64,000 nt of DNA from Emcibacter sp. SYSU 3D8 (GTDB lineage: Bacteria > Pseudomonadota > Alphaproteobacteria > SMXS01): contig NZ_JBBYXK010000001.1 in NCBI RefSeq assembly GCF_039655875.1, positions 372,001 through 436,000 of the forward strand, read 5' to 3'. Made by a program: the position numbers and the translations under genes. The number at the start of each line of letters is the position of its first letter. The stretch's first letter is position 1. Below the pieces are notes generated by a model that made no database searches, was not told the DNA's origin, and saw only the letters and a program-made list of their open reading frames with translations. Of the stretch, positions 38,930 through 50,502 are shown piece after piece.

Positions 38930-39979
38930 CTAACCCTTGTTTGGCAGTAGGTCGAAGGCGACCAGGAAACCCGACACGACCACGACCGCGCCGAGCGAGA
39001 TGGGCAGGAAGACCTTCCAACCCAGACGCATGAGCTGGTCGTAGCGATAGCGCGGCACCGCGGCCTTGACCCATGAGAACACGAAGAAGAAGACGGCGAT
39101 CTTGAGAATCAGCCAGATCGGACCGGGTATCCAGTTCAGGAACCATACGTCGTAAGGCGGCAGCCAGCCCCCGAAGAACAGGATCGAGATCATGGCGCAC
39201 ATCAACAGGATGTTCGCGTATTCGCCCAGCCAGAACATGGCGAAGGTCATGGACGAATATTCCACCTGGTATCCCGCCACCAGTTCGGCCTCTGCCTCGG
39301 GCAGATCGAAGGGCGGCCGGTTGGTCTCGGCCAGCGCCGAGATCAAAAAGATCACGAACATGGGGAACAGCGGAATGAAGAACCACTTCGGGATGCCGTA
39401 CCAGGTGCCGCGCTGCGCCTCGACGATATCGCTCAGGTTCAGCGAACCGACGCACAGCAGCACGGTGATCAGCACGAAGCCGATGGACACTTCGTAGGAC
39501 ACCATCTGCGCCGCCGAGCGCAGGCCGCCCAGGAACGGATAGCGCGAATTGGACGCCCAGCCCGACATGATGATGCCGTAGACGCCCAGCGACGAGATCG
39601 CGAACAGGTAGAGAATGCCGACATTGATGTCGGAGATGACCAGCTTCACGCCGTTGGCGTAGCCCCATGGAATCACCGCCCAGGCGACCATGGCGAGCAC
39701 GAACGTCAGCACCGGTGCGATGAAATAGACGCCCTTGTTGGCGCTGGCCGGAACAATGGTTTCCTTCAGCACCAGCTTGATGCCGTCGGCGAAGCTTTGC
39801 AGCAGCCCGAAGGGTCCGACCACGTTGGGACCACGGCGCAGCTGCATGGCGGCCCAGATCTTGCGGTCGAAATAAATCACGAACGCGACGGCGATCACGA
39901 CCGGCAGCATGACCGCCAGAATGCACAGCACCAGCCAGACCAGAGTGAAGAGTCCGTTTTCCGGGAACGGATTAGCCAT
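38930..39979 (-). CDS. nuoH: NADH-quinone oxidoreductase subunit H
   Basis: Membrane subunit that forms the quinone-binding chamber with NuoB and NuoD. 349 aa, eight or nine helices. Signature regions: [20 protein letters not shown] near residue 40-60, [20 protein letters not shown], the [20 protein letters not shown] loop with its acidic residues, and FFGGWLPP. Its start overlaps the nuoG stop by 8 bases. Confidence 0.97.
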   Translation of the reverse strand: MANPFPENGLFTLVWLVLCILAVMLPVVIAVAFVIYFDRKIWAAMQLRRGPNVVGPFGLLQSFADGIKLVLKETIVPASANKGVYFIAPVLTFVLAMVAWAVIPWGYANGVKLVISDINVGILYLFAISSLGVYGIIMSGWASNSRYPFLGGLRSAAQMVSYEVSIGFVLITVLLCVGSLNLSDIVEAQRGTWYGIPKWFFIPLFPMFVIFLISALAETNRPPFDLPEAEAELVAGYQVEYSSMTFAMFWLGEYANILLMCAMISILFFGGWLPPYDVWFLNWIPGPIWLILKIAVFFFVFSWVKAAVPRYRYDQLMRLGWKVFLPISLGAVVVVSGFLVAFDLLPNKG

Positions 39980-42032
39980 GAGTACCGGTTCCTTCCTGGG
40001 CCGGTTCGATCACGGCGTGGCACTCGGCCATGACGTAGGAGGCGCGGCAGATCGGGTTGGTCAGGTAATGCTGGGTCACGGTCGAGACGAAAGGCGCATC
40101 GCCCAGCGCCCCGGCCTGGCCGAACGCGGTCCATTCGGCAGGCACCACATCGTCCACAGCGGTCACATGGGGCAGCGCGGCGGCGATCCGCCGGCGCAGC
40201 GCGCCCAGATTGTCATAGGGAAGCTTGCCGCCGACCACTTCCGAGAGAGCCCGGATGATGGTCCAGTCCTCGCGCGCATTGCCGGGCGGGAAGACGGCGC
40301 GGTTGCCGAGCTGTACCCTGCCCTCGGTATTGATCCAGGTGGCGTTCTTTTCGGTGTAGGCAGCGCCCGGCAGGATCACGTCGGCGTGCTTGACGCCCTC
40401 GTCGCCGTGGGTGCCCTGATAGATCACGAAGGCCTTGTCGAGCCGGCTGGTGTCCAGTTCGTCGGCATGCAGCAGGTAGACCACCTCGACCGCGCCGGAC
40501 TCGGCGCCCGCCAGGATGCCCTCGACGTCGAGACCGCCCTCGCCCGGCACAAAGCCCAGGTCGAGGCCGCCAACACGGGCGGCGGCCGTGTGCAGCACAT
40601 TGAAACCGTTCCAGCCCTCGCCGATCATGCCGTAGCTGTCGGCGATCTGACGGGCGGCGGCGAGCACGGCGGCGCCGTCGTCACGGGCAAGCGCGCCCTG
40701 GCCGACGATGATCATGGGATGTTGCGCACCGCGCAGCACGTCGGCGAAGGAATGGCCGCCCGAGGCGACCTCGCCCAGCGTGTCCGGACCGGCGCCGAGA
40801 TAATCGTAATCGTAGGTCAGCTCCGGCCGTTCGCCGATCACGCCGACGCGCAAACCGCCGCTCAGCCAGCGCTGGCGGATGCGGGCATTGATGATGGGCG
40901 CCTCGATCCGGGGATTGGAGCCGACGATCAGCAGCGCGTCAGCCTGGTCGATGCCGGCGATGGTGCTGTTGAACAGGTAGGACGCGCGCGCCGTGGCATC
41001 GAGCTTCGCGCCATCCTGGCGGCAGTCGATATTGGGCGAACCCAGCTTGGCCATCAGGTCCTGCAGCGCAGCCATGGCCTCCAGGTCGGCCAGATCGCCG
41101 GCAATGGCAGCGATCCCGCTGGCCGGCACGCCGTCTACCCGTGCGGCAATGGCGGCGAACGCCTCGGCCCAGCTGGCTTCCTGCAGCTTGCCGTCCTTGC
41201 GGATATAGGGCCGATCCAGCCGGCGGCGCTTCAGGCCGTCATAGGCGAAGCGGGTCTTGTCGGAGATCCACTCCTGGTTGATGTCCTCGTTGAGGCGTGG
41301 CAGCACGCGCATGACTTCCTTGCCGCGGAAGTCGACGCGGATATTGGAGCCGACGGCGTCATGGACGTCGACGCTCTCCACCTTCTCCAGCTCCCACGAC
41401 CGTGCCGTGAAGGCATAGGGCTTCGAGGTCAGCGCGCCGACAGGGCACAGGTCGATGACGTTGCCGGACAATTCCGACGTCATGGCCTGTTCCAGATAGG
41501 TGGTGATCTCCATGTGTTCGCCGCGCCCGATGGCGCCGATTTCCTCGACGCCGGCCACTTCCTCTGCAAAGCGGATGCAACGGGTACAATGGATGCACCG
41601 GGTCATCTCCGTCTTGATCAGCGGACCCATGTACTTTTCTTTGACGGCGCGCTTGTTCTCGTGGAACCGGCTGGCGCCCTTGCCATAGGCAATGCTCTGG
41701 TCCTGCAGGTCGCACTCGCCGCCCTGGTCGCAGATCGGGCAATCGAGCGGATGGTTGATCAGCAGGAATTCCATCACGCCTTCGCGGGCCTTCTTCACCT
41801 GCGGCGTATTGGTGTGGATCACCATGTTGTCGGCGGCCGGCATGGCGCAGCTGGCTATCGGCTTGGGCGCCTTTTCCTGCTCGACCAGGCACATGCGGCA
41901 ATTGCCGGCGATGGACAGGCGTTCGTGATAGCAGAACCGCGGCACTTCGACGCCCGCGACCTCGCAAGCCTGCAGCACCGTGGTGCCCTGGCCGACCGTG
42001 ACTTCCTTGCCGTCGATGGTAAGCGTTGGCAT
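39972..42032 (-). CDS. nuoG: NADH-quinone oxidoreductase subunit G
   Basis: Large peripheral subunit carrying Fe-S clusters N1b, N4 and N5. Start at ATG 42032 ([19 protein letters not shown]). 686 aa. N-terminal 2Fe-2S ferredoxin with [20 protein letters not shown], the HxxxCxxCxxxxxC segment around [34 protein letters not shown], then a molybdopterin-oxidoreductase-like fold without cofactor role. The extra N7 cluster cysteines of E. coli-type NuoG are not apparent. Ten bases behind nuoF. Confidence 0.96.
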   Translation of the reverse strand: MPTLTIDGKEVTVGQGTTVLQACEVAGVEVPRFCYHERLSIAGNCRMCLVEQEKAPKPIASCAMPAADNMVIHTNTPQVKKAREGVMEFLLINHPLDCPICDQGGECDLQDQSIAYGKGASRFHENKRAVKEKYMGPLIKTEMTRCIHCTRCIRFAEEVAGVEEIGAIGRGEHMEITTYLEQAMTSELSGNVIDLCPVGALTSKPYAFTARSWELEKVESVDVHDAVGSNIRVDFRGKEVMRVLPRLNEDINQEWISDKTRFAYDGLKRRRLDRPYIRKDGKLQEASWAEAFAAIAARVDGVPASGIAAIAGDLADLEAMAALQDLMAKLGSPNIDCRQDGAKLDATARASYLFNSTIAGIDQADALLIVGSNPRIEAPIINARIRQRWLSGGLRVGVIGERPELTYDYDYLGAGPDTLGEVASGGHSFADVLRGAQHPMIIVGQGALARDDGAAVLAAARQIADSYGMIGEGWNGFNVLHTAAARVGGLDLGFVPGEGGLDVEGILAGAESGAVEVVYLLHADELDTSRLDKAFVIYQGTHGDEGVKHADVILPGAAYTEKNATWINTEGRVQLGNRAVFPPGNAREDWTIIRALSEVVGGKLPYDNLGALRRRIAAALPHVTAVDDVVPAEWTAFGQAGALGDAPFVSTVTQHYLTNPICRASYVMAECHAVIEPAQEGTGTHG

Positions 42033-42042
42033 CCCGTTTCCC

Positions 42043-43328
<1,286 letters not shown>

Positions 43329-43332
<4 letters not shown>

Positions 43333-43934
43333 GCGGTCTCCTTCAGCGTGGTCGGTCCGCCCTCGGGCGCCGCGTTGACACGGTCGACCTGCGGCCCGGC
43401 CGCAGGCGTGCGGCCCGCCCGAAGATCGTCCAGGATGCGCTTCGTGGAGTCCGCGTCCAGGTCTTCATAATAATCGTCGCCGATCTGCATCATGGGCGCG
43501 TTGACGCAAGCGCCCAGACACTCCACCTCGAGCAGCGTGAACGCTCCATCTTCCGTGGTATGGCCGGCGCGCACGCCAAGCGACTGGCGGCAGGCCTCCA
43601 TCACCTGGTCCGATCCGCGCAGCCAGCACGGCGTGGTCGTGCAGACCTGGACGAAGTGCCGGCCGACCGGCGCCAGATTGTACATGGTGTAAAAGGTGGC
43701 GACCTCGTAGACGCGGATATAGGGCATGCTCAGCATCTCGCCGATCACGCGGATCGCCGCTTCGGGCAGCCAACCGCCGTTCTGACGCTGGGCGATATCG
43801 AGCAGCGGCATCACCGCGCTCTGCTGGCGCGTCTCGGGATACTTGGCGATGTGCTTGTTGACCTGCTCCATGCTCTCCGCAGTGAACTCGAAGCTGGAGG
43901 GCTGGACGAAGGGGGCAGCGTGCACGCCGCTCAT
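43329..43934 (-). CDS. nuoE: NADH-quinone oxidoreductase subunit E
   Basis: Thioredoxin-like subunit holding the [2Fe-2S] cluster N1a next to FMN. 201 aa. Cluster ligands are seen in [10 protein letters not shown] and in [17 protein letters not shown]-terminal helical part [18 protein letters not shown] is conserved. A C-terminal extension of about 25 residues ([15 protein letters not shown]) follows, common in alphaproteobacteria. Overlaps nuoD by ATGA and nuoF by ATGA. Confidence 0.96.
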
Positions 43935-45109
43935 CGGTCGATCTCCCCGAACACGATATCAAGAGAACCGAGGACGGCCGGAATGTCAGCCAGCATATGC
44001 CCCCGGCACATGAAATCCATGGCGGCCAGGTGCGGAAAGCCCGGTGCCCGGATCTTGCAGCGGTACGGCTTGTTGGAGCCGTCCGAGACCACATAGACGC
44101 CGAACTCGCCTTTCGGCGCCTCGACGGCGGCGTAAGCCTCGCCTTCCGGCACCTTGTAACCTTCCGTATAGAGCTTGAAGTGATGGATCAGCGCTTCCAT
44201 GGAGCGCTTCATCTCGCCGCGCTTGGGCGGCACAATCTTGCGGTCGAGCGAGGCGACCGGCCCAGCGGGCATTTCGTTGATTGCCTGCTTAATGATCCTC
44301 AGGCTCTGGCGGATTTCCTCCAGCCGCAGGATGAAGCGATCGTAGCAATCACCGTGCTTGCCGATCGGGATATCGAAGTCGAACTTCTCGTAGCCGTCAT
44401 AGGGTTGCGACTTGCGCAGATCCCACGCGATGCCCGAGGCCCGCAGCGGCGGTCCCGAAAACCCCAGATCGAACGCCTGCTCCGCCGTCACGATGCCGAT
44501 GTCGACATTGCGCTGCTTGAAGATGCGGTTCTCGATCAGCATGGTTTCCATGTCGGCGAGAACTGCCGGGAACGTATCGGTCCAGGTGAAGATGTCTGCC
44601 AGCAACTCGGGCGTCAGGTCCTGGTGGACGCCGCCCGGCCGGAAATAGGCCGCGTGCAACCGGGCGCCGCAGGCCCGTTCGTAGAACACCATCAGCTTTT
44701 CGCGTTCCTCGAACCCCCACAGGATAGGCGTCATGGCGCCCACATCCAGAGCGTGGGTGGTGAGGTTCAGCAGATGATTGGCGATCCGGCCGATCTCGGA
44801 ATAGAGCACGCGGATATATTGGCCGCGGACCGGCACCTCGCAGCCCAGCAGTTTTTCCACCGTGAGCGCGAAGGCATGTTCCTGGTTCATCGGCGCGACA
44901 TAATCGAGCCGGTCGAAATAGGGCACGGCCTGCAGATAGGTCTTGTATTCGATCAGCTTTTCGGTGCCGCGGTGAAGCAGGCCGATATGCGGGTCGAGAC
45001 GCTCGACAATCTCGCCGTCAAGCTCGGTGATCAGGCGAAGAACACCATGCGCCGCAGGGTGTTGCGGGCCGAAGTTAAGGTTGAAGTTTTTGAGCTCTAC
45101 GTCCGCCAT
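43931..45109 (-). CDS. nuoD: NADH-quinone oxidoreductase subunit D
   Basis: 49-kDa-type subunit that forms the quinone pocket with NuoB and NuoH. Start at ATG 45109 ([22 protein letters not shown]), overlapping the nuoC stop (ATGA). 392 aa, separate from nuoC rather than fused. Motifs: [18 protein letters not shown] (quinone-site His), [31 protein letters not shown], and the C-terminal [22 protein letters not shown] region with the final Arg. Confidence 0.97.
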   Translation of the reverse strand: MADVELKNFNLNFGPQHPAAHGVLRLITELDGEIVERLDPHIGLLHRGTEKLIEYKTYLQAVPYFDRLDYVAPMNQEHAFALTVEKLLGCEVPVRGQYIRVLYSEIGRIANHLLNLTTHALDVGAMTPILWGFEEREKLMVFYERACGARLHAAYFRPGGVHQDLTPELLADIFTWTDTFPAVLADMETMLIENRIFKQRNVDIGIVTAEQAFDLGFSGPPLRASGIAWDLRKSQPYDGYEKFDFDIPIGKHGDCYDRFILRLEEIRQSLRIIKQAINEMPAGPVASLDRKIVPPKRGEMKRSMEALIHHFKLYTEGYKVPEGEAYAAVEAPKGEFGVYVVSDGSNKPYRCKIRAPGFPHLAAMDFMCRGHMLADIPAVLGSLDIVFGEIDR

Positions 45110-45732
45110 CAGCCCTGCTTCCCGCCCTCGCCCGGCGCCTTTTCGTCGCCAGGCAGGATGTATTTGGCGCCTTCCCACGGGCTCATGAAGTCGAAGTCCC
45201 GGAACTCCTGCATCAGGCTGACGGGCTCGTAAACCACGCGCTTCTGCTCTTCCGAATAGCGCACCTCGACATAGCCGGTCAGCGGGAAATCCTTGCGCAG
45301 CGGAAATCCCTGGAAGCCGTAGTCGGTCAGAATCCGGCGCAGATCCGGATGCCCCGTGAACATGACGCCGTACAGATCCCAGCATTCACGCTCGAACCAA
45401 CTCGCGGAGCCGAAAACCTCGATAGCCGACGGCACCGGCGTGTCCTCGTCGGTCTGCACCTTCACCCGGACGCGCTGGTTATGGGTCAGGCTGAGCAGAT
45501 GATAGACCACGTCGAAACGCAGTGGCCGGTTCGGATAATCGGCGCCGCAGATGTCGACAAGCTGCTGGCACTGGCACGCCGTGTTGTCGCGCAGGAATTT
45601 CAACAAGCGGTTGATATGCGCGGCATGGGCGCCGACCGTCAGTTCGCCGAGACGAACCTCAAAGCCCGTCACGACATCCGGCAGGCTGGTGGCGATATGG
45701 TCGCCAAGCTCGTGTAGCGCGCCGTCCATCAT
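45109..45732 (-). CDS. nuoC: NADH-quinone oxidoreductase subunit C
   Basis: 30-kDa-type peripheral subunit of complex I. Start at the ATG pair 45732/45729 ([10 protein letters not shown]), just beyond the nuoB stop; AGAGG upstream fits the second ATG better, so one residue is uncertain. About 207 aa. The 30-kDa signature [22 protein letters not shown] followed by [19 protein letters not shown] is intact. A C-terminal tail [13 protein letters not shown] is flexible. Confidence 0.95.
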   Translation of the reverse strand: MMDGALHELGDHIATSLPDVVTGFEVRLGELTVGAHAAHINRLLKFLRDNTACQCQQLVDICGADYPNRPLRFDVVYHLLSLTHNQRVRVKVQTDEDTPVPSAIEVFGSASWFERECWDLYGVMFTGHPDLRRILTDYGFQGFPLRKDFPLTGYVEVRYSEEQKRVVYEPVSLMQEFRDFDFMSPWEGAKYILPGDEKAPGEGGKQG

Positions 45733-45737
45733 AGCCT

Positions 45738-46292
45738 CTATCGCGACAGGTTTCCGGTCCGCCGGATCTTCTTCTGCAGTTGCAGAATCCCGTAAACCAG
45801 CGCTTCCGCGGTCGGCGGGCAACCCGGAACGTAGATGTCGACAGGGACCACACGGTCACAGCCGCGCACGACCGAATAGGAATAATGGTAGTAGCCGCCG
45901 CCATTGGCGCAGCTGCCCATGGAGATCACGTAGCGCGGCTCGGGCATCTGGTCGTAGACCCGGCGCAGCGCCGGCGCCATCTTGTTGGTCAGCGTGCCGG
46001 CGACGATCATCACGTCAGACTGGCGCGGTGACGCGCGGGGTGCGAAGCCGAAGCGCTCCATGTCGTAGCGCGGCATGCTGGCCTGCATCATCTCGACCGC
46101 GCAGCACGCCAGACCGAAAGTCATCCACCACAACGATCCGGTGCGCGCCCAGGTAATCAGGTCATCCAGGCTGGAGACGATGAAGCCCTTTTCGGTCAGA
46201 TCGCCGGACAGGCCCTCGAAATAGTCGCGCGATGCGGCGGTGGAGGTGTCCAGCGGCCGGCCGGCCACTGCGAGCGGATTTGCTACTCCCAT
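45738..46292 (-). CDS. nuoB: NADH-quinone oxidoreductase subunit B
   Basis: Holds the terminal [4Fe-4S] cluster N2 that reduces quinone. Start at ATG 46292 ([15 protein letters not shown]), within the last bases of nuoA. 184 aa. Cluster ligands: tandem Cys in [11 protein letters not shown], and later [20 protein letters not shown] and [16 protein letters not shown]. 5 bases before nuoC. Confidence 0.97.
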   Translation of the reverse strand: MGVANPLAVAGRPLDTSTAASRDYFEGLSGDLTEKGFIVSSLDDLITWARTGSLWWMTFGLACCAVEMMQASMPRYDMERFGFAPRASPRQSDVMIVAGTLTNKMAPALRRVYDQMPEPRYVISMGSCANGGGYYHYSYSVVRGCDRVVPVDIYVPGCPPTAEALVYGILQLQKKIRRTGNLSR

Positions 46293-46648
46293 TCCAGCGC
46301 CCCTTTCTTCCATTCGTAGACGAACCCGACGGTCAACACGCCCAGGAAGATCATCATCGACCAAAACCCGAACAATCCTATGCCACCCAGTGAGATAGCC
46401 CACGGGAACAGAAAAGCGACTTCGAGATCGAAGATGATGAACAGGATGGCGACCAGATAGAAGCGCACATCGAACTGACCGCGGCTGTCGCCAAAGGCAT
46501 CGAAACCGCATTCGTAAGCAGCCAGTTTGGCCGGGTCAGGATTCTGGCGGGCCACCAACACGGCGGCCCCGATCATGATCAGCGAGAAGGCTGTGGCGAC
46601 GCCAAGAAACAATAGGATAGGTAGGTACTCGGCGAGCAAACCCTGCAT
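46283..46648 (-). CDS. nuoA: NADH-quinone oxidoreductase subunit A
   Basis: First gene of the 14-gene complex I operon; a three-helix membrane subunit. 121 aa. Conserved loop [20 protein letters not shown] between helices 1 and 2 and [12 protein letters not shown] in helix 2 are visible. The nuoB start lies inside its last codons. The promoter at 46718-46745 puts the 5' untranslated leader at about 60 bases. Confidence 0.97.
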   Translation of the reverse strand: MQGLLAEYLPILLFLGVATAFSLIMIGAAVLVARQNPDPAKLAAYECGFDAFGDSRGQFDVRFYLVAILFIIFDLEVAFLFPWAISLGGIGLFGFWSMMIFLGVLTVGFVYEWKKGALEWE

Positions 46649-46717
46649 CGGAAACCGTCTGATTTTGCGTTGTAAGTTCGGCTTACCAATCGGTCCGGCT
46701 GGGATCGATCGGGGCGC

Positions 46718-46745
46718 AGTATAGTCGGCGCACCCTTTGTGTCAA
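46718..46745 (-). promoter_or_regulatory. Near-consensus sigma70-type promoter of the nuo operon
   Basis: On the minus strand TTGACA (46740-46745), a 16-bp spacer and TATACT (46718-46723). It is the best match to the housekeeping consensus in the window and sits 70 bases upstream of the nuoA ATG, downstream of the tRNA-Asp pair. Confidence 0.8.
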
Positions 46746-46788
46746 ATCCCATGGACCTGTGATTTTGCAGGCCAGAACTGTGGGAAAG

Positions 46789-46865
46789 TGGCGAGAGTGA
46801 CGGGACTCGAACCCGCGACCTTCGGCGTGACAGGCCGACGCTCTAACCAACTGAGCTACACCCCC
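46789..46865 (-). tRNA. tRNA-Asp (GTC), copy 1
   Basis: 77-base cloverleaf with encoded CCA. Anticodon loop CTGTCAC within stem TCGGC/GCCGA gives GTC (Asp). T-loop GGTTCGAGTCC and D-arm GCTCAGTTGGTTAGAGC are standard. Acceptor GGGGGTG pairs with CACTCTC through two G-U pairs. Identical to copy 2. Confidence 0.97.
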
Positions 46866-46947
46866 GCAAAAGCGGATGAAACGTCGTAATTCAATCTTCC
46901 GCGTGGCGCATTCACCAGCGCGCGGCCGACCGGAATACGGAGAGAAG

Positions 46948-47024
46948 TGGCGAGAGTGACGGGACTCGAACCCGCGACCTTCGGCGTGACAGGCCGACGC
47001 TCTAACCAACTGAGCTACACCCCC
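46948..47024 (-). tRNA. tRNA-Asp (GTC), copy 2
   Basis: Identical in sequence to the copy at 46789-46865, with 82 bases between them. As transcribed, this copy comes first, directly after the promoter at 47038-47066, so both probably come from one precursor. Confidence 0.97.
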
Positions 47025-47037
47025 GCAAGGGAGGCTC

Positions 47038-47066
47038 CGTTTACGGCAGCCCCCGGATGGTGTCAA
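47038..47066 (-). promoter_or_regulatory. Promoter of the tRNA-Asp pair
   Basis: Minus strand TTGACA (47061-47066), 17-bp spacer, TAAACG (47038-47043). The start point would fall about 7 bases before the tRNA-Asp 5' end at 47024, as usual for a tRNA operon. Confidence 0.75.
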
Positions 47067-47354
47067 CGGATAATGCCCCGATAGTCCGAAGATTTTGGGG
47101 ATAACAGCATCGCAGATGGAAACTGCCTGGGAAGCGCTTTTAGCAAAGGCCCGGCCAGCGGCGGAGATCGGGTATTTCTCGGCCCCAGAGCCCTCGCCTC
47201 GCCCGAAGCGGCCGCACCGGCCACCGGGCCGGCTCTCGCTGCTGGACGATGCCGATTTCGCACCGGCGCCGCCCAGGCGGCTCGGATCGCGCCTAGTGCC
47301 GGCGCCGTATCTTGCAGGAATTGTCTCGCTGCGCTCGCTTATCTGCGCGCAGGC
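47067..47354. other. Spacer between tRNA-Asp promoter and tRNA-Val
   Basis: About 290 bases without a gene I can support. A plus-strand frame (47116-47367, METAWEALLAKARPAAEIGY...) is open but runs into the tRNA-Val gene, has no good ribosome-binding site, and shows no recognisable family. I see nothing else here. Confidence 0.4.
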
Positions 47355-47430
47355 TGGTGGGCGGTGACGGGCTCGAACCGCCGACCCTCTCGGTGTAAAC
47401 GAGATGCTCTACCAACTGAGCTAACCGCCC
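47355..47430 (-). tRNA. tRNA-Val (TAC)
   Basis: 76-base cloverleaf with encoded CCA. Acceptor GGGCGGT/ACCGCCC is perfectly paired; anticodon loop TTTACAC within TCTCG/CGAGA gives TAC (Val). T-loop GGTTCGAGCC and D-arm GCTCAGTTGGTAGAGC are standard. Confidence 0.97.
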
Positions 47431-47460
47431 GAAGCATTTGGAATATATGGTCTTCTGAAT

Positions 47461-47498
47461 GAATAAATGAAACCGACCGCCCTTCAACAGGCGGCCGG
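47461..47498 (-). terminator. Terminator after hupB
   Basis: On the minus strand a 9-bp stem (47473-47481 with 47490-47498, one G-U pair) and TTTCATTTATT downstream, 28 bases past the hupB stop. It separates hupB from tRNA-Val. Confidence 0.75.
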
Positions 47499-47526
47499 CC
47501 CACAACCCGGAACGTCGGGAAACGCC

Positions 47527-47799
47527 TTAGTTGACGGCGTCCTTCAGCGCCTTGCCAGCCTTGAACTTGGGCTGGGTGGACGCAGGAATGTCAATGGCAG
47601 TGCCAGTCCGCGGATTGCGGCCGGTAGTGGCGGCGCGCTTGGCGACGCTGAATGTGCCGAAGCCGACGAGACGGACTTCATCGCCCTTAGCCAGCGCACC
47701 CGAAATTCCATCGAGAACGGCATCAACCGCACTTGCCGCATCCGTCTTGGAGAGGCCTGCACTGGTTGCAACGGCCGCGATCAGGTCGTTTTTGTTCAC
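47527..47799 (-). CDS. hupB: HU-family DNA-binding protein
   Basis: Small nucleoid protein that bends DNA as a dimer. Start taken at GTG 47799 (VNKNDLIAAVATSAGLSK), preceded by AGGGGG at a 5-6 base spacing; the ATG eleven codons upstream has no such site. 90 aa, exactly the family length. Conserved GDEVRLVGFGTFSVAKRAAT followed by GRNPRTGTAIDIPAS (DNA-binding arm with Pro at its tip) and FKAGKALKDAVN. It has its own promoter and terminator, and sits upstream of the tRNA genes and behind lon. Confidence 0.96.
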   Translation of the reverse strand: MNKNDLIAAVATSAGLSKTDAASAVDAVLDGISGALAKGDEVRLVGFGTFSVAKRAATTGRNPRTGTAIDIPASTQPKFKAGKALKDAVN

Positions 47800-47859
47800 G
47801 ACAACCCCCTTGTTTGTAGATGATTTGTCCAACAGGTCCCTCTTTGCGAGAGAACCGAG

Positions 47860-47888
47860 AGTTTAGAGCCAGCACCTATAAGGGTCAA
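47860..47888 (-). promoter_or_regulatory. hupB promoter
   Basis: Minus strand TTGACC (47883-47888), 17-bp spacer, TAAACT (47860-47865), about 60 bases upstream of the hupB GTG and just past the lon terminator. Confidence 0.75.
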
Positions 47889-47892
47889 AGGA

Positions 47893-47937
47893 AAAGCCCC
47901 CGAAATGCGCTGAAATTCTGCGCTTTTCGGGGGCTTT
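47893..47937 (-). terminator. Rho-independent terminator after lon
   Basis: Long hairpin on the minus strand: AAAGCCCCCGAAA and GCGC pair with GCGC and TTTCGGGGGCTTT around loop AGAATTTCA, followed by TCCTTT. It lies 30 bases past the lon stop. Confidence 0.9.
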
Positions 47938-47967
47938 GTCCGTTTTCGAACTGTCGTCAGGAGAGGA

Positions 47968-50394
47968 TCAGTGAGTAACCAGCCCTTCGGCATCTCCCTT
48001 GGGCGCGTCTTTGCTCAGCGAGCCCACCGAATCGTCCTCTTCCCAGGTGATCGGAGTCAGCGGCTTGGTCAGTGCATGGGACAGCACTTCCTCGACGGTG
48101 CCCACCGGGATGATCTTCAGCCCGGCTTTCACATTGTCGGGGACCTCCGCCAGATCCTTCTCGTTATCCTTCGGGATCAGCACCGTCGTGATGCCGCCGC
48201 GCAGTGCGGCCAGCAGCTTCTCCTTGAGCCCACCGATGGCGAACACCCGGCCCCGCAATGTGACTTCGCCGGTCATGGCGATGTCCTTGCGGACCGGGTT
48301 GTTGGTGAGCACGGATACGATCGACGTGACCATGCCGACACCCGCCGACGGACCGTCCTTGGGCACGGCGCCCTCGGGCACGTGAATGTGAATGTCGCGC
48401 TTTTCGAAGATGCGCGGATGGATCCCGAACGTCGTCGCCCGCGACTTCACGAAACTGGCGGCCGCCTGGATCGATTCCTGCATCACATCGCCAAGCTTGC
48501 CGGTGATCGTCATCTTGCCCTTGCCCGGAACAAGCACGGCCTCGATGGACAGCAGTTCGCCGCCCACTTCGGTCCACGCCAGGCCGGTGACCACGCCGAC
48601 ACCATCTTCCTCTTCGGCGATACCGTAGTGGAAGCGGCGAACGCCCAGGTAATCACCCAGGTTCTCGGACGTGACCCGCACCTGGTCGGCTTCGCCGCCG
48701 ACAAGCACGCGGATCGCCTTGCGAACCAGCTTGGCCAGTTCGCGCTCCAGGCTCCGCACGCCCGCCTCGCGGGTGTAGTAACGGACCATGTCGCGCAGGG
48801 CTTCGTCGGTGATTTCCCACTCGCCCTTCTTGATGCCGTTCTGCTCCAGCTGCTTGCTGATCAGATGGCGCTTGGCGATCTCGATCTTCTCGTCCTCGGT
48901 GTAGCCGCTGAGACGGATGATCTCCATGCGGTCCATCAGCGGGCCGGGAATGTTGAGCGTATTCGCCGTCGTCACGAACATCACCTTCGACAGGTCGTAG
49001 TCGATCTCCAGGTAATGGTCGTTGAACGTGCTGTTCTGCTCGGGATCCAGAACCTCGAGCAACGCCGAGGACGGGTCGCCCCGGAAATCCGCGCCCATCT
49101 TGTCGATCTCATCGAGCAGGAACAGCGGGTTGTTGCTGCCCGCCTTCTTCATGCTCTGGATGACCTTGCCGGGCATGGAACCGATATAGGTCCGGCGATG
49201 GCCCCGAATCTCGGCCTCGTCGCGCACGCCGCCCAGCGACACGCGAACGAAATCGCGCCCGGTCGCCTTGGCGATGGACTTGCCGAGCGAGGTCTTGCCG
49301 ACGCCGGGCGGGCCGACGAGGCACAGGATCGGTCCCCGGATCTTCTTGGTCCGCTGCTGGACGGCAAGATATTCCAGGATGCGCTCCTTGACCTTCTCAA
49401 GGCCGTAATGGTCCGTATCCAGAACCTGCTCGGCCACATGAATATCGGTCCGCACCTTCTTGGACTTGCCCCACGGAATGTTGAGCAGCCAGTCGAGATA
49501 ATTGCGCACGACGGTGGCTTCCGCAGACATGGGGCTCATGTTGCGCAGCTTCTTGAGCTCACCTTCGGCCTTGGTCCGGGCTTCCTTGCTCAGCTTCAGG
49601 CGCGCGATCTTGTCCTCGAGTTCGGCAATTTCGTCGGCGCCTTCGTCGCCCTCGCCGAGTTCCCGCTGAATGGCCTTCATCTGCTCATTCAGATAATATT
49701 CGCGCTGGGTCTTCTCCATCTGCTTCTTGACGCGGCCGCGAATCTTTTTCTCGACCTCGAGCACGCCGATTTCGTTCTCCATCAGGCCGTAGACCCGCTC
49801 AAGGCGGCTGCCCACGTCCTCCATCTCGAGCAATTCCTGCTTCTCCGAGATCTTGACAGAGAGATGCGACGCCAGCGTGTCGGCCAGCTTGGCCGGATCC
49901 TCGATCTGGTTGACCGAAACGAGAACTTCCGGCGGCACCTTCTTGTTCAGCTTCACATACTGCTCGAACTGGGTGACCACCGAGCGCGCCAGTGCCTCGA
50001 GCTCGGTACGCTCGGCCAGCGTCTCATCGATCTCCGACGCCGTCGCCTCGAAGAATTCGGGATTGTCGACGAACTCGTCCAGCCGCGCCCGTGCACCGCC
50101 CTCGACCAGCACCTTTACGGTGCCGTCAGGCAGCTTGAGCAACTGGAGAACCGACGCGATGGTGCCGACACGGAAAATATCCGCATGGCCAGGGTCATCC
50201 TGTCCGGCGTCCTTCTGGGTAACGAGGAGGATTTTCTTGTCGTCCTTCATCACGTCCTCGAGCGCCCGCACGGATTTCTCGCGCCCCACGAACAGGGGAA
50301 CAATCATGTGCGGGAACACGACGATGTCGCGCAATGGCAGAACAGGGAACGTGTTGGACTTGTCTGTCTTCTGCATGGCTTCCATTCGATCCAT
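47968..50394 (-). CDS. lon: ATP-dependent protease Lon
   Basis: Degrades misfolded and regulatory proteins. About 808 aa; three in-frame ATGs (50394, 50385, 50376) are possible, and the conserved part begins [19 protein letters not shown]. Domain order: N-terminal Lon substrate domain (1-200), coiled coil, AAA+ with Walker [19 protein letters not shown] near residue 355 and Walker [14 protein letters not shown], then the S16 protease with [18 protein letters not shown], catalytic Ser in [11 protein letters not shown] and Lys in [18 protein letters not shown]. Neighbour clpXP lies upstream in the same direction. Confidence 0.97.
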   Translation of the reverse strand: MDRMEAMQKTDKSNTFPVLPLRDIVVFPHMIVPLFVGREKSVRALEDVMKDDKKILLVTQKDAGQDDPGHADIFRVGTIASVLQLLKLPDGTVKVLVEGGARARLDEFVDNPEFFEATASEIDETLAERTELEALARSVVTQFEQYVKLNKKVPPEVLVSVNQIEDPAKLADTLASHLSVKISEKQELLEMEDVGSRLERVYGLMENEIGVLEVEKKIRGRVKKQMEKTQREYYLNEQMKAIQRELGEGDEGADEIAELEDKIARLKLSKEARTKAEGELKKLRNMSPMSAEATVVRNYLDWLLNIPWGKSKKVRTDIHVAEQVLDTDHYGLEKVKERILEYLAVQQRTKKIRGPILCLVGPPGVGKTSLGKSIAKATGRDFVRVSLGGVRDEAEIRGHRRTYIGSMPGKVIQSMKKAGSNNPLFLLDEIDKMGADFRGDPSSALLEVLDPEQNSTFNDHYLEIDYDLSKVMFVTTANTLNIPGPLMDRMEIIRLSGYTEDEKIEIAKRHLISKQLEQNGIKKGEWEITDEALRDMVRYYTREAGVRSLERELAKLVRKAIRVLVGGEADQVRVTSENLGDYLGVRRFHYGIAEEEDGVGVVTGLAWTEVGGELLSIEAVLVPGKGKMTITGKLGDVMQESIQAAASFVKSRATTFGIHPRIFEKRDIHIHVPEGAVPKDGPSAGVGMVTSIVSVLTNNPVRKDIAMTGEVTLRGRVFAIGGLKEKLLAALRGGITTVLIPKDNEKDLAEVPDNVKAGLKIIPVGTVEEVLSHALTKPLTPITWEEDDSVGSLSKDAPKGDAEGLVTH

Positions 50395-50460
50395 ATCTGG
50401 GGGCCAACCGACTCGGCAGCCCCATTCTATCGTACCCGCTCATGTGGCGATCGGGTTACG

Positions 50461-50492
50461 AAAGATCAACCCCCGCCCGAACAGGACGGGGG
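50461..50492 (-). terminator. Terminator after clpX
   Basis: Minus-strand stem CCCCCGTCC / GGGCGGGGG (one U-G pair, 5-base loop; 50470-50478 with 50484-50492) followed by TTGATCTTT. It is 10 bases past the clpX stop, so lon is probably transcribed from its own promoter. Confidence 0.7.
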
Positions 50493-50502
50493 AACACGGA
50501 TA

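Noticed and set aside
47095..47367. Small plus-strand frame between tRNA-Asp and tRNA-Val
   Set aside because: Ends inside the tRNA-Val gene, has no convincing ribosome-binding site and no family features.
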